A stretch of DNA of 5,593 nucleotides, from contig JAGXSR010000081.1 of the NCBI GenBank assembly GCA_018333405.1, forward strand, positions 1-5,593, read 5' to 3'. A program made the position numbers and the translations under genes. This document shows positions 1 to 5,593 of the stretch, in pieces. Positions within the stretch are counted from its first letter, which is position 1. Every line of letters begins with the position of its first letter. Origin of the DNA: Dethiobacter sp. (lineage in GTDB: Bacteria; Bacillota; Dethiobacteria; DTU022). The notes under the pieces were generated by a model. That model was given only the letters and a program-made list of their open reading frames with translations. It searched no databases and was not told the origin of the DNA.

Positions 1-312
1 CATACGGCGGCACTTTTCGGCATACCCGGCGCTGACTCCGTGCTCAGCCCAGTCATCAATGTCCCTCGAAGTGGCATTCAGCGTAGTGGGAACCCTGACT
101 TTTGCGCCGAGCGCCGCTAACTTTTCAGCAAAAGCCAGCCCCGCCTCCCCCACCGCCTCATACAGGCACCCGTCAATATGCGCCTGGGCGATGGCAATTA
201 ATGCGGAAGCCTTGTACAGTTCGCCGAGCCTGACGATAATCTCCATGGCCAGCCGGCAGCCGGCGCCTGCTTTCCCTGCCAGCATTTCTGATTCGACCCG
301 GGTTAAATTCAT
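1..312 (-). CDS. Aconitase X (AcnX, DUF521) catalytic subunit, N-terminal part, cut by window edge
   Basis: Translating the minus strand from ATG at 312 gives 104 residues in an open frame that runs off the window at base 1. The protein begins MNLTRVESEMLAGKAG and carries HIDGCLY (residues 46-51 and on), then AGLAFAEKLAALGAKV and VPTTLNATSRD (about 75-84). This is the characteristic N-terminus of the aconitase X family. Family members are Fe-S dehydratases: bacterial forms include cis-3-hydroxy-L-proline dehydratase, and archaeal forms act as phosphomevalonate dehydratase. The Fe-S cysteines and substrate residues lie outside the window, so the substrate cannot be assigned. The start is supported by AGAGGG at 319-324, six bases upstream. 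It lies 55 bases after the preceding gene with no T-rich hairpin between, so co-transcription is plausible. The small swivel subunit (DUF126) is not visible here and may be fused or downstream. The open frame on the plus strand at 59-349 is its shadow. Confidence 0.85.
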   Translation of the reverse strand, partial: MNLTRVESEMLAGKAGAGCRLAMEIIVRLGELYKASALIAIAQAHIDGCLYEAVGEAGLAFAEKLAALGAKVRVPTTLNATSRDIDDWAEHGVSAGYAEKCRRM

Positions 313-367
313 CGTTTTCCCTCTGCGGCGCCTATTTCGGCTGCCTTAGTTTGATTCCGGCCCTTAA

Positions 368-1348
368 TCAGGGCAGCAAGTGGTAGAGCAGGCCGGCAGC
401 CGACCGTACAAATTGCATTTTCAGGGATCGGCCGGGCGCTACCGGCGAAGCGCTGTGAATCATCTCAAACCAGCTTTCAGGCCGGGTTGAACGCAGGATC
501 CCTTCCAGGCAAAAAACAGCCAGATCTTCGATACCCGCTGCCAGCGCCGCTTCTATATCCGGCCTCATCTCCTCCGGATTCCTGTAGAAAGGCTCGCTAC
601 CCAACTTGCCGGCAGCGGTGACACCGACGGACAGGGAGGCCCGTGCGCCAAGCAGCCGGCGCGCGTTTAATGCCAGGCGGTAAAGATGCCAGCAGGCATC
701 TTTCGGTTTAATCAGGCCGCGGGAGTAGCCGACAAGCATGGAGTTATACTGCATTACCGAGATTAGATCCCACTTCACCGGTGTTACCGGAGTCTCCAGA
801 TAATCCTGTACTTTCACTCCGCCTTTCACCAGGTCAAGTTCCAGCAGCGGCAGGACAGGCACTAAAGTCCGGCAGCCCTGCCCGCTTATATACTCCTGCA
901 GCGAAAGGTAGATTCCGGACGCCTGGTCAAAGCGGGCCCGGTGGCGATTGCTTTTGTAATGGCGCATAACGGTTGTAATCTTGTTTAATCCTCTGGCGCC
1001 GCTCTGCTCCTGCCACTGGTAAAAGGGGGTTTCCAGGTCTACCGCCAGCCAGGGCACTTTCACCCGCATACTGTGCGCCCAATGGAAAATTTGGCGCACA
1101 TAATCCGAAAACTCCGTGGCGTTGCCTTCATGCGGCCAGTAACCTTGTTCATCGCTCATGGTCGGCCATAAAGCCGGTTCCAGCTCTTCATCGATATAAG
1201 TCTGCAGGTAGCGGGCATAGCCGCTGCTCAAATGCCCGTAAGGGAGAGCCAGGCACGGCTGCACCCGGTAGCGTTTCAGAAGAGCCACCACCCGGGGGGC
1301 GCACAGCTCCTCCGGAGTGATAAACTCGGCCCATACTCTTAGCCGCAC
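368..1348 (-). CDS. Uncharacterised 326-residue protein, TIM-barrel-like, translationally coupled to the GDP-mannose fusion gene
   Basis: I do not recognise a named family. The protein has no signal peptide and no membrane segment, so it is probably cytoplasmic. Short hydrophobic strands alternate with helical stretches in the manner of a (beta/alpha)8 barrel: RLRVWAEF (2-9), VQPCLALPY (29-37), VPWLAVDLE (98-106), LVPVLPL (162-168), WDLISVMQYNS (193-203), SLSVGVTA (238-245) and DLAVFCLEG (275-283). Acidic or polar residues sit at strand ends (D104, E106, Q200, E282), as in many glycoside-hydrolase-like barrels. That resemblance is an inference. A WPTMSDEQGYWP segment (61-72) is rich in aromatics. 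The GTG start overlaps the TAG of the upstream gene by one base (TAGTG) and is preceded, eight bases away, by an AGGGGGG ribosome binding site inside that gene, so coupling is very likely. The coupling suggests a role linked to mannose or glycan metabolism, but the sequence does not prove it. Confidence 0.85.
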   Translation of the reverse strand: MRLRVWAEFITPEELCAPRVVALLKRYRVQPCLALPYGHLSSGYARYLQTYIDEELEPALWPTMSDEQGYWPHEGNATEFSDYVRQIFHWAHSMRVKVPWLAVDLETPFYQWQEQSGARGLNKITTVMRHYKSNRHRARFDQASGIYLSLQEYISGQGCRTLVPVLPLLELDLVKGGVKVQDYLETPVTPVKWDLISVMQYNSMLVGYSRGLIKPKDACWHLYRLALNARRLLGARASLSVGVTAAGKLGSEPFYRNPEEMRPDIEAALAAGIEDLAVFCLEGILRSTRPESWFEMIHSASPVAPGRSLKMQFVRSAAGLLYHLLP

Positions 1349-4300
1349 TAGACTTGCCCCCCTGCTTTGCCTCCCTGGTTCCGGGCAGGAATGGCCAATA
1401 CCGCTTCTTTAAAGCGGTTCATTTTTTCTTCCGCTTGTCTTTTATCCGCTCCATGAACCGAGAAATAGATCTTTAGTTTAGGTTCAGTACCGGAAGGGCG
1501 CACACTGAACCAGGCTCCGTCTTCCATCAGATACCAGAACACCCGGGAACGGGGCAGCAGCAGATCCCACTCGGCGCCGGTCAACAGGTTTAGCGCTTGG
1601 CGGCGCTCATAATCGCGTCTTTCAACAACCCTGATCCCCCCGATTTCCGAAGGGGCGGCGGCAAAAGCGGCTATAAATCCATCTGCTTCGCTTTTGCTTT
1701 TAAGCTCCAGGGAAACCAGCTCGTCTAAGAAATAGCCGTGGCGGCGGTAGAGCTGCTCCAGGAGGTCCGGCAAGGTAAGCCCTTTATCCCGGTAATAAGC
1801 GGCCATTTCGGCAAAAAGAAAGGCGCTGACTACAGCGTCCTTGTCGCGGGCGTGTGTGCCCGCCAGGTAGCCGTGACTCTCTTCATAGCCAAACAGGAAG
1901 CGGAAACGGCCGGACTGTTCATACTCTTTAATTTTATCTCCGATATATTTAAACCCGGTGAGCGTCTCCTCGGTTTTCACACCGTAAAACCGGGCCACCT
2001 TCCGGCCCAGATCTCCGGTGACCACTGTGGTGATCACTACGCCGTTCGCGGGCAGACGCCCTTCTTCGCTCATCCGGCTTAAAATATACTCGATTAACAG
2101 GACGCCGATCTGATTCCCGTTTAAATGGACCAATTTACCGGATGCATCCCGGACTACGCAACCCATCCGATCGGCATCAGGATCAGTTGCGATAATCAGA
2201 TCCGCGTTTACCTCGGAGGCCAGATCATAAGCCAATTTGAAAGTGGCAGGATCCTCCGGATTGGGAACCCGGACAGTGCTGAATTGCGGATCCGCAGTCA
2301 TCTGCTGCTCCACCACTACTAAATCCACATGCGCCTCTTTTTTCAGCAAAAACGGAATCAGCGAGGCGCCTGTGCCGTGCAATGGTGTAAATACCACTTT
2401 CACCCGGCCGGCGGGCCTGCTTTGCGACTGGGAGCGCACCGCCTGCAGGTAGGCGCAGTCTATTTCCGGGCCGATAAACTCAATCAGTCCGGCGGACAGG
2501 GCATACTCAAAGTCCATACTTTGTACACCATGAAACAGATCCACCGCCGCGACTGTCTCCACCAGCCGTTCGATCAGCGGCGATACAGCCTGTCCCCCAT
2601 CGGGCCCGTAGATTTTAAAACCATTGTACTGAGGCGGGTTATGGCTGGCGGTGATCACAATCCCAGCGGCGCACTTCAACTCCCGGACGGCAAAAGAAAG
2701 TTCCGGGGTAGGCCGTCCCTCTTTAAACAATTTCACCTGCACGCCGTTGGCCGCCAGGACCTGCGCCGCCTCCCGGGCAAATTCCCGGGAATAGAGGCGG
2801 GTGTCGAAGGCGATGGCCACCCGTTTAAAGGCCGGCGCCGGTTTTAAAGCGTTGATATACTCTGCCAGGCCCTGAGCGGCGCGGCGGATAATATAGCGGT
2901 TCATCCGGTTAATGCCGGGGCCGATGATCCCGCGTATGCCACCGGTGCCGAAGAGCAGCTCTTCTCCGAAATGATCGCTGATCCGGGCCTGATCACCCTT
3001 CATCGCCAGCAGCTCGCCGCGGGTTACTTCATCCAGCGCGCCCTGCCCGAGCCAATGCTGATATTGCTGCTCCGCTTTGTTTTTAGCCGGCCGCCCAAAG
3101 TCGTCCTCATAACGTATGATGTCGTCTTCTCCAAGATAGCTGCCGTTTTGGACTTCAATCACCTCCAGAATTTCTGTTCCGCAGTTGTGCAAGCGGTGTT
3201 TCGTCTGTATAGGTATAAATATGCTCTCTCCCTTTTTCAGGGGAATCTGATCATCATTCAGGGTCACCAGGGCAGAGCCGCTGACCACCACCCAATGCTC
3301 CGACCGATAGTGGTGGCTCTGCAGGCTTAGCCGGGCGCCGGGCATGACCGTAATTCGTTTAACCTGCCGGCTCTCTCCTTTATCCAGCACGGTGTAGCTG
3401 CCCCAGGGCCGAATAACGGTGCGATGGTATAACGCTTCTGCTGAATTGTTTTTCTTCAGTTGCTCATAAATCTGTTTTACCGCCTGGGACTTGTCACGGT
3501 GACAGACCAGCAGGGCATCGTCCGTATCGATAATCACCATATTATCCACGCCCAGAGCAGCAACCAGGCGGGATCGGGCCATAACCAAACTGCCCGTGCT
3601 ATCCATGGCCAATACCTGCCCCAGCAGGCAGTTTCCGGCCGCGTCTTTAGGCGAGGCCTGATAGTAAGCATCCCAGCTGCCCAGATCGCTCCAGCCGATC
3701 TCCGCAGGAATAAGCGCAGTATGCTCAGCCTTTTCCATGATTCCGTAGTCTATAGATACTGGCTCCAGGCCGCTATACGGAAACGCCGCCAAGGAATCAG
3801 CAGACGCCGGCAGATGATCCAAGACGGTGGAAACGGCCGGTAAAAAGCGGCGGTACTGTTCAATCAGAGCGCCCACTTTAAACATAAAGATGCCGCTGTT
3901 CCAGTAGTAGCGGGGATCCGCGCAGTAACGCCCGGCTTCCTTCAGATTTGGTTTCTCCACAAACTTTTCGACCCTGTAAATGCCGGCAGACAGCTCAGCC
4001 CCGCTTAGTATATAGCCGTAGCCGGTCTCCGGGTACAGCGGCCTGATGCCAAAGGCAACCATGCCCTGTTTCTGCGCCGCTATTTCCCCTAACTGCAGAA
4101 GTGAGGTAAATTGTTCGATCTCTGTCACTAGATGATCCGCGGGCAGCACCGCCATCACCTCCTCAGGCCCATGCTCCCGGTACAGGCGCCAGGCCGCCAG
4201 ACCGATGGCCGGGGCGGTGTTGCGCGGCTCGGGCTCGCTGAGGATAGTTATCCCCGCCATGCTCATTTCTGCCAGCTGCCGCCTGATCTCCGGCGTCTGA

Positions 4301-4488
4301 TCCTGGTTGGTGACGACATAGATCAGCTCGGCGGGAAGCAGCCTGCCGATTCTGGCAGCCGTTTGCTGAAAGAGGCTCTCCGTGCTGCCCGGCAAGGTGA
4401 GATACTGCTTCGGAAATTGTTCCCGGCTTAACGGCCAAAGACGGCTTCCGCTGCCGCCGGCCAGAATTACTGCATAGATGCGAACCAC
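1348..4488 (-). CDS. manC: Trifunctional fusion: mannose-1-phosphate guanylyltransferase / mannose-6-phosphate isomerase / PgcA-type phosphohexomutase
   Basis: This 1046-residue cytoplasmic protein should make GDP-mannose from fructose-6-phosphate. Residues 1 to about 345 are the GDP-mannose pyrophosphorylase: nucleotide loop LAGGSGSRLWP (9-19), SREQFPKQ (21-28), FVEKPN (176-181), WNSGIFMF (196-203) and GWSDLGSWDA (265-274). Residues about 355-465 are the type II isomerase cupin: RPWGSY (360-365), QSHHYRSEHW with probable metal ligands H392, H393 and E397, and H431. Residues about 468-1046 form a full alpha-phosphohexomutase: FGTGGIRG (513-520), phosphoserine loop TASHNPP (S615), metal loop DPDADR (769-774), sugar loop GYEESHGY (867-874) and phosphate loop RPSGTEPK (997-1004). 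The mutase matches the Firmicute PgcA/PGM2 branch rather than the AlgC/ManB branch, whose sugar loop reads GEMSGH. It could therefore use glucose, mannose or both. The start is GTG at 4488, because an in-frame TGA at 4507-4509 leaves no room upstream and the first ATG-like alternatives would lose the nucleotide loop. Its ribosome binding site is weak. A structured leader precedes it. Confidence 0.95.
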   Translation of the reverse strand: MVRIYAVILAGGSGSRLWPLSREQFPKQYLTLPGSTESLFQQTAARIGRLLPAELIYVVTNQDQTPEIRRQLAEMSMAGITILSEPEPRNTAPAIGLAAWRLYREHGPEEVMAVLPADHLVTEIEQFTSLLQLGEIAAQKQGMVAFGIRPLYPETGYGYILSGAELSAGIYRVEKFVEKPNLKEAGRYCADPRYYWNSGIFMFKVGALIEQYRRFLPAVSTVLDHLPASADSLAAFPYSGLEPVSIDYGIMEKAEHTALIPAEIGWSDLGSWDAYYQASPKDAAGNCLLGQVLAMDSTGSLVMARSRLVAALGVDNMVIIDTDDALLVCHRDKSQAVKQIYEQLKKNNSAEALYHRTVIRPWGSYTVLDKGESRQVKRITVMPGARLSLQSHHYRSEHWVVVSGSALVTLNDDQIPLKKGESIFIPIQTKHRLHNCGTEILEVIEVQNGSYLGEDDIIRYEDDFGRPAKNKAEQQYQHWLGQGALDEVTRGELLAMKGDQARISDHFGEELLFGTGGIRGIIGPGINRMNRYIIRRAAQGLAEYINALKPAPAFKRVAIAFDTRLYSREFAREAAQVLAANGVQVKLFKEGRPTPELSFAVRELKCAAGIVITASHNPPQYNGFKIYGPDGGQAVSPLIERLVETVAAVDLFHGVQSMDFEYALSAGLIEFIGPEIDCAYLQAVRSQSQSRPAGRVKVVFTPLHGTGASLIPFLLKKEAHVDLVVVEQQMTADPQFSTVRVPNPEDPATFKLAYDLASEVNADLIIATDPDADRMGCVVRDASGKLVHLNGNQIGVLLIEYILSRMSEEGRLPANGVVITTVVTGDLGRKVARFYGVKTEETLTGFKYIGDKIKEYEQSGRFRFLFGYEESHGYLAGTHARDKDAVVSAFLFAEMAAYYRDKGLTLPDLLEQLYRRHGYFLDELVSLELKSKSEADGFIAAFAAAPSEIGGIRVVERRDYERRQALNLLTGAEWDLLLPRSRVFWYLMEDGAWFSVRPSGTEPKLKIYFSVHGADKRQAEEKMNRFKEAVLAIPARNQGGKAGGQV

Positions 4489-4553
4489 CCCCGGTATCTT
4501 TACCCGTCACATAAACTCACGGCATATGGTATTGAATGGTGAGCCGTATTGCT

Positions 4554-4577
4554 AAAAAACTGTTCTGCGGCAGCAGC
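4554..4577 (-). terminator. Intrinsic terminator-like hairpin with T6 tract upstream of the GDP-mannose fusion gene
   Basis: On the minus strand CTGCTG, a three-base loop, and CAG-AA-CAG form a six-pair stem with a two-base bulge, followed directly by six T residues (A6 on the plus strand at 4554-4559). The T tract ends 66 bases before the GTG at 4488. The hairpin either ends transcripts from the Uma2 gene, ends a small RNA made from 4725-4554, or acts as the conditional terminator of a leader for the fusion gene. The stem is short and bulged, so its strength is uncertain. Confidence 0.5.
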
Positions 4578-4607
4578 CCGGAGACAGACCTGAGCTGTCT
4601 GTGCAAG

Positions 4608-4663
4608 CCTGCGGTTCAGCCAACCGGCGCCGGGGTTTCGTAAGAAACAGGCCAAACCGCAGG
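4608..4663. repeat. Nine-base perfect inverted repeat enclosing two smaller palindromes
   Basis: The arms are CCTGCGGTT at 4608-4616 and AACCGCAGG at 4655-4663. An inner GCC/GGC pairing (4619-4621 with 4650-4652) can extend the stem after a small internal loop. Between them are CCGGCGCCGG and the GTTTC-GTAA-GAAAC hairpin. This is the strongest fold in the intergenic region and the core of the proposed structured RNA. Confidence 0.8.
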
Positions 4664-4725
4664 AGTTGCTCAGAAGCCCATCCCCTTTAAGGGATTGGAA
4701 GTGTCGCTCATGTCCCGAGGAAACT

Positions 4726-5301
4726 TCAGACGTTTGCAAACACCATGCTCAGATCAACACCAAGATCAGGGAAAGCTATTGCCTGCACATTATCTTCATC
4801 GGTATGCGTTTCGGGCCTGCCGTATTTTTTGCTTTCCTGCAAAACGAATACATTTGCGAACTTTCCCTCTGGATCCACTATCCAGTATTCTTCGACTCCC
4901 GCTTTTTCGTACATATTGAACTTTGATACCCTGTCGCGCCTCGATGTAGCAGGGGAAGTTACTTCAATTATCAGCGCAGGCACTCCGAAGTAGCCTGTTT
5001 TTCTTAGCTTGCTTTCGTCGCACACCACCACTACGTCAGGCTGAACAACCGTATCGACTTCATCATCGGTTTCGTTGTGTTCCGCCAGACACAGATCAAA
5101 CGGCGCCGCGAATACCCTGCAGCGCTTACCTACAAAGTGGTTCGATAGCTGTCTGTAAAGCTCGCCGGTTACACTCTGATGCTGCCATGACGGGGCAGCC
5201 TGCATGTAAGCCGTACCGTCATATATTTCCCATCTTTCAGATGCGGGCCACGCCAGATAATCGGCATAGGTATATTTTTTTTCCGGGTTTGGCAACGGCA
5301 T
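4726..5301 (-). CDS. Uma2 family protein (DUF820, PD-(D/E)XK endonuclease fold)
   Basis: With the start at ATG 5301 the protein has 191 residues, the usual length for the Uma2 family. Visible family features are KYTYADYLAWP (9-19), YDGTAYMQAAPSWQHQ (27-42), VQPDVVVV with the likely catalytic D89, ALIIEVTSP with E113, then D123, K127 and Y131, and the hallmark GVEEYWIVDP (135-144). These are the expected acidic and lysine positions of the nuclease-like core. Most members have no known target; they are common as multicopy orphan genes in cyanobacteria, Chloroflexi and some Firmicutes. The open frame could start at TTG 5358 or ATG 5325. I prefer 5301 because AGGAG lies at 5312-5316, ten bases upstream, because family members typically begin just before the KYTYxDY motif, and because the TTG falls inside a 5-prime hairpin. 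It has its own promoter and no obvious partner gene. Confidence 0.9.
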   Translation of the reverse strand: MPLPNPEKKYTYADYLAWPASERWEIYDGTAYMQAAPSWQHQSVTGELYRQLSNHFVGKRCRVFAAPFDLCLAEHNETDDEVDTVVQPDVVVVCDESKLRKTGYFGVPALIIEVTSPATSRRDRVSKFNMYEKAGVEEYWIVDPEGKFANVFVLQESKKYGRPETHTDEDNVQAIAFPDLGVDLSMVFANV

Positions 5302-5311
5302 GTTTGCCACG

Positions 5312-5316
5312 CTCCT
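5312..5316 (-). promoter_or_regulatory. Ribosome binding site deciding the Uma2 start
   Basis: AGGAG on the minus strand stands ten bases before the ATG at 5301. Neither the upstream TTG (5358) nor the ATG at 5325 has a comparably good site, so this supports the shorter protein. Confidence 0.6.
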
Positions 5317-5338
5317 GTCCGACATCTCTATTTTGGCT

Positions 5339-5359
5339 CTTGCGGTTCTTCGCCGCAAG
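5339..5359 (-). other. Hairpin in the 5-prime untranslated region of the Uma2 gene
   Basis: CTTGCGG (5353-5359) and CCGCAAG (5339-5345) form a perfect seven-pair stem with a seven-base loop. It would lie near the 5-prime end of a transcript from the TATAAT promoter. There is no T tract, so it is not a terminator. It may stabilise the message or modulate its translation, but function is unknown. Confidence 0.5.
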
Positions 5360-5375
5360 CCCTTGACTTGAGCCT

Positions 5376-5405
5376 ATTATATCGCAGCCGCCGGGTCAAA
5401 GGCAA
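5376..5405 (-). promoter_or_regulatory. Housekeeping sigma promoter for the Uma2 gene
   Basis: A perfect TATAAT (5376-5381) is preceded by TTGCCT (5400-5405) with an 18-base spacer. An overlapping TTGACC at 5394-5399 is closer to the -35 consensus but only 12 bases away, too short a spacing. Transcription would begin near 5369, about 70 bases before the preferred start codon. Separation from the efflux gene by a terminator fits independent expression. Confidence 0.65.
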
Positions 5406-5411
5406 GCAAAC

Positions 5412-5437
5412 AAAAATCCGGCAACAGCTGTTTTCGG
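5412..5437 (-). terminator. Probable intrinsic terminator after the efflux adaptor gene
   Basis: Reading the minus strand, CCG, two unpaired bases, the palindrome AACAGCTGTT (5423-5432), two unpaired bases and CGG form an imperfect stem, followed by ATTTTTG. It starts four bases after the TAG at 5442, the expected place. The interrupted stem lowers confidence. Confidence 0.5.
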
Positions 5438-5441
5438 TAAT

Positions 5442-5593
5442 CTAAAACTTGACCACTTCGCTGCCCACAACCCGTTTTCCCTCAGCCAAACCGGCCAGAC
5501 GCGGGTTGCGGATTACCTGCTCTCCTGGCGCGAGCCCCTCTTCGATCACCACCAGATCACCTGTTTCCAGGCCTTTTTTTACCGGACGGAGCA
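5442..5593 (-). CDS. Efflux membrane-fusion protein / periplasmic adaptor (HlyD-MFP family), C-terminal end only
   Basis: The minus strand is open from the window edge to TAG at 5442-5444 and encodes the last 49 complete residues, beginning LRPVKKGLETGD and ending GSEVVKF. The pattern V-K-K-G-L-E-T-G-D-x-V-V-I followed by GLAPGEQVI and then AEGKRVV is the usual C-terminal membrane-proximal domain of MFP adaptors, which link an inner-membrane RND or MacB-type pump to the cell envelope. The rest of the gene, including the coiled-coil and lipoyl domains that would show which pump it serves, lies outside the window. A terminator-like hairpin follows immediately, so it is probably the last gene of its operon and not functionally tied to the Uma2 gene. 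Confidence 0.75.
   Translation of the reverse strand, partial: LRPVKKGLETGDLVVIEEGLAPGEQVIRNPRLAGLAEGKRVVGSEVVKF

Larger units (their letters stand above)
4554..4725 (-). ncRNA. Possible structured leader or small RNA with several inverted repeats, class not identified
   Basis: This gene-free stretch between the Uma2 stop and the fusion gene holds an unusual number of inverted repeats. CCTGCGGTT and AACCGCAGG pair perfectly over nine bases (4608-4616 with 4655-4663). Inside them lie a GTTTC/GAAAC hairpin with a four-base loop (4635-4648) and the palindrome CCGGCGCCGG (4624-4633). AGACAG pairs with CTGTCT (4582-4587 with 4595-4600). ATCCC pairs with GGGAT (4680-4684 with 4691-4695). The loop of the AGACAG hairpin (minus-strand GCTCAG, 4590-4595) is complementary to CTGAGC at 4668-4673, a possible six-pair pseudoknot. 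TTCTG (minus strand, 4671-4675) could pair with CAGAA inside the terminator stem (4563-4567), a possible antiterminator. I match it to no riboswitch, T-box or 6S class by eye. The plus strand would fold similarly, and its four-base loop reads GTAA (GNRA type), so strand is not certain. Confidence 0.4.

Noticed and set aside
59..349. Plus-strand open frame of 96 residues at the window start
   Set aside because: It lies opposite the aconitase X N-terminus, whose minus-strand translation matches a known family; the plus-strand product has no recognisable features.
2329..2847. Plus-strand open frame of 172 residues, the longest on that strand
   Set aside because: It lies wholly opposite the mutase domain, which has all catalytic motifs; long antisense frames are expected in coding DNA of this composition.
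4163..4510. Minus-strand open frame of 115 residues overlapping the start of the fusion gene
   Set aside because: It is a frame-shifted reading of the pyrophosphorylase domain, low in hydrophobic strands, while the main frame carries the LAGGSGSRLWP motif.
4680..4695. ATCCC/GGGAT repeat resembling part of a CRISPR repeat
   Set aside because: It occurs only once, with no regularly spaced copies or spacers anywhere in the window.
4554..4725. Assignment as 6S RNA, T-box or a known riboswitch
   Set aside because: The size and terminator would suit a small RNA, but I see no T-box GGTGG-type sequence, no recognisable conserved core of common riboswitches, and no clear rod with a central bubble for 6S RNA.
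4500..4739. Minus-strand open frame of 79 residues between the Uma2 gene and the fusion gene
   Set aside because: It begins with TTG inside the Uma2 gene, has no good ribosome binding site, spans all the inverted repeats and the T6 tract, and its composition does not look like a protein family.
4732..4741. Palindrome GTTTGCAAAC at the end of the Uma2 gene
   Set aside because: It is a single ten-base palindrome inside coding sequence with no second copy; chance occurrence is adequate.

Overview
The window is a stretch of bacterial chromosome at moderately high GC. Every gene I can support reads on the minus strand, so transcription runs from base 5593 towards base 1. The gene style suggests an anaerobic Firmicute of the Clostridia/Negativicutes type: aconitase X, a PgcA-like sugar-phosphate mutase, an orphan Uma2 gene, GTG starts and strong purine-rich ribosome binding sites. 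This is an inference from family content; no rRNA or other taxonomic marker is present.

In transcription order: (1) 5593-5442 is the C-terminal end of a membrane-fusion/periplasmic adaptor protein of an efflux pump, followed by a probable intrinsic terminator. (2) 5405-4726 is a free-standing Uma2-family (PD-(D/E)XK nuclease fold) gene with its own promoter (perfect TATAAT). Its start should be moved inward from the longest open frame. (3) 4725-4489 holds no convincing protein. It contains several inverted repeats, a possible pseudoknot, and a hairpin plus T6 tract ending 66 bases before the next gene, which looks like an attenuator-type leader or a small terminated RNA. (4) 4488-1348 is one 1046-residue protein joining a ManC-type GDP-mannose pyrophosphorylase, a mannose-6-phosphate isomerase cupin and a complete PgcA/PGM2-type phosphohexomutase. 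(5) 1348-368 is an unrecognised 326-residue protein with a TIM-barrel-like strand pattern. Its GTG overlaps the stop of gene 4 by one base. (6) 312-1 is the first 104 residues of an aconitase X-type dehydratase, cut by the window edge.

Genes 4 and 5 are translationally coupled, and gene 6 follows after 55 bases with no visible terminator, so the three may form one operon. The fusion would carry out fructose-6-P to mannose-6-P to mannose-1-P to GDP-mannose in one chain, feeding surface glycan or glycoconjugate synthesis. The roles of the coupled TIM-barrel-like protein and the aconitase X in that setting are not apparent. The most interesting points are the architecture of the fusion, the structured leader in front of it, and the unknown coupled protein. 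I see no CRISPR array, tRNA, rRNA, insertion sequence or phage gene.
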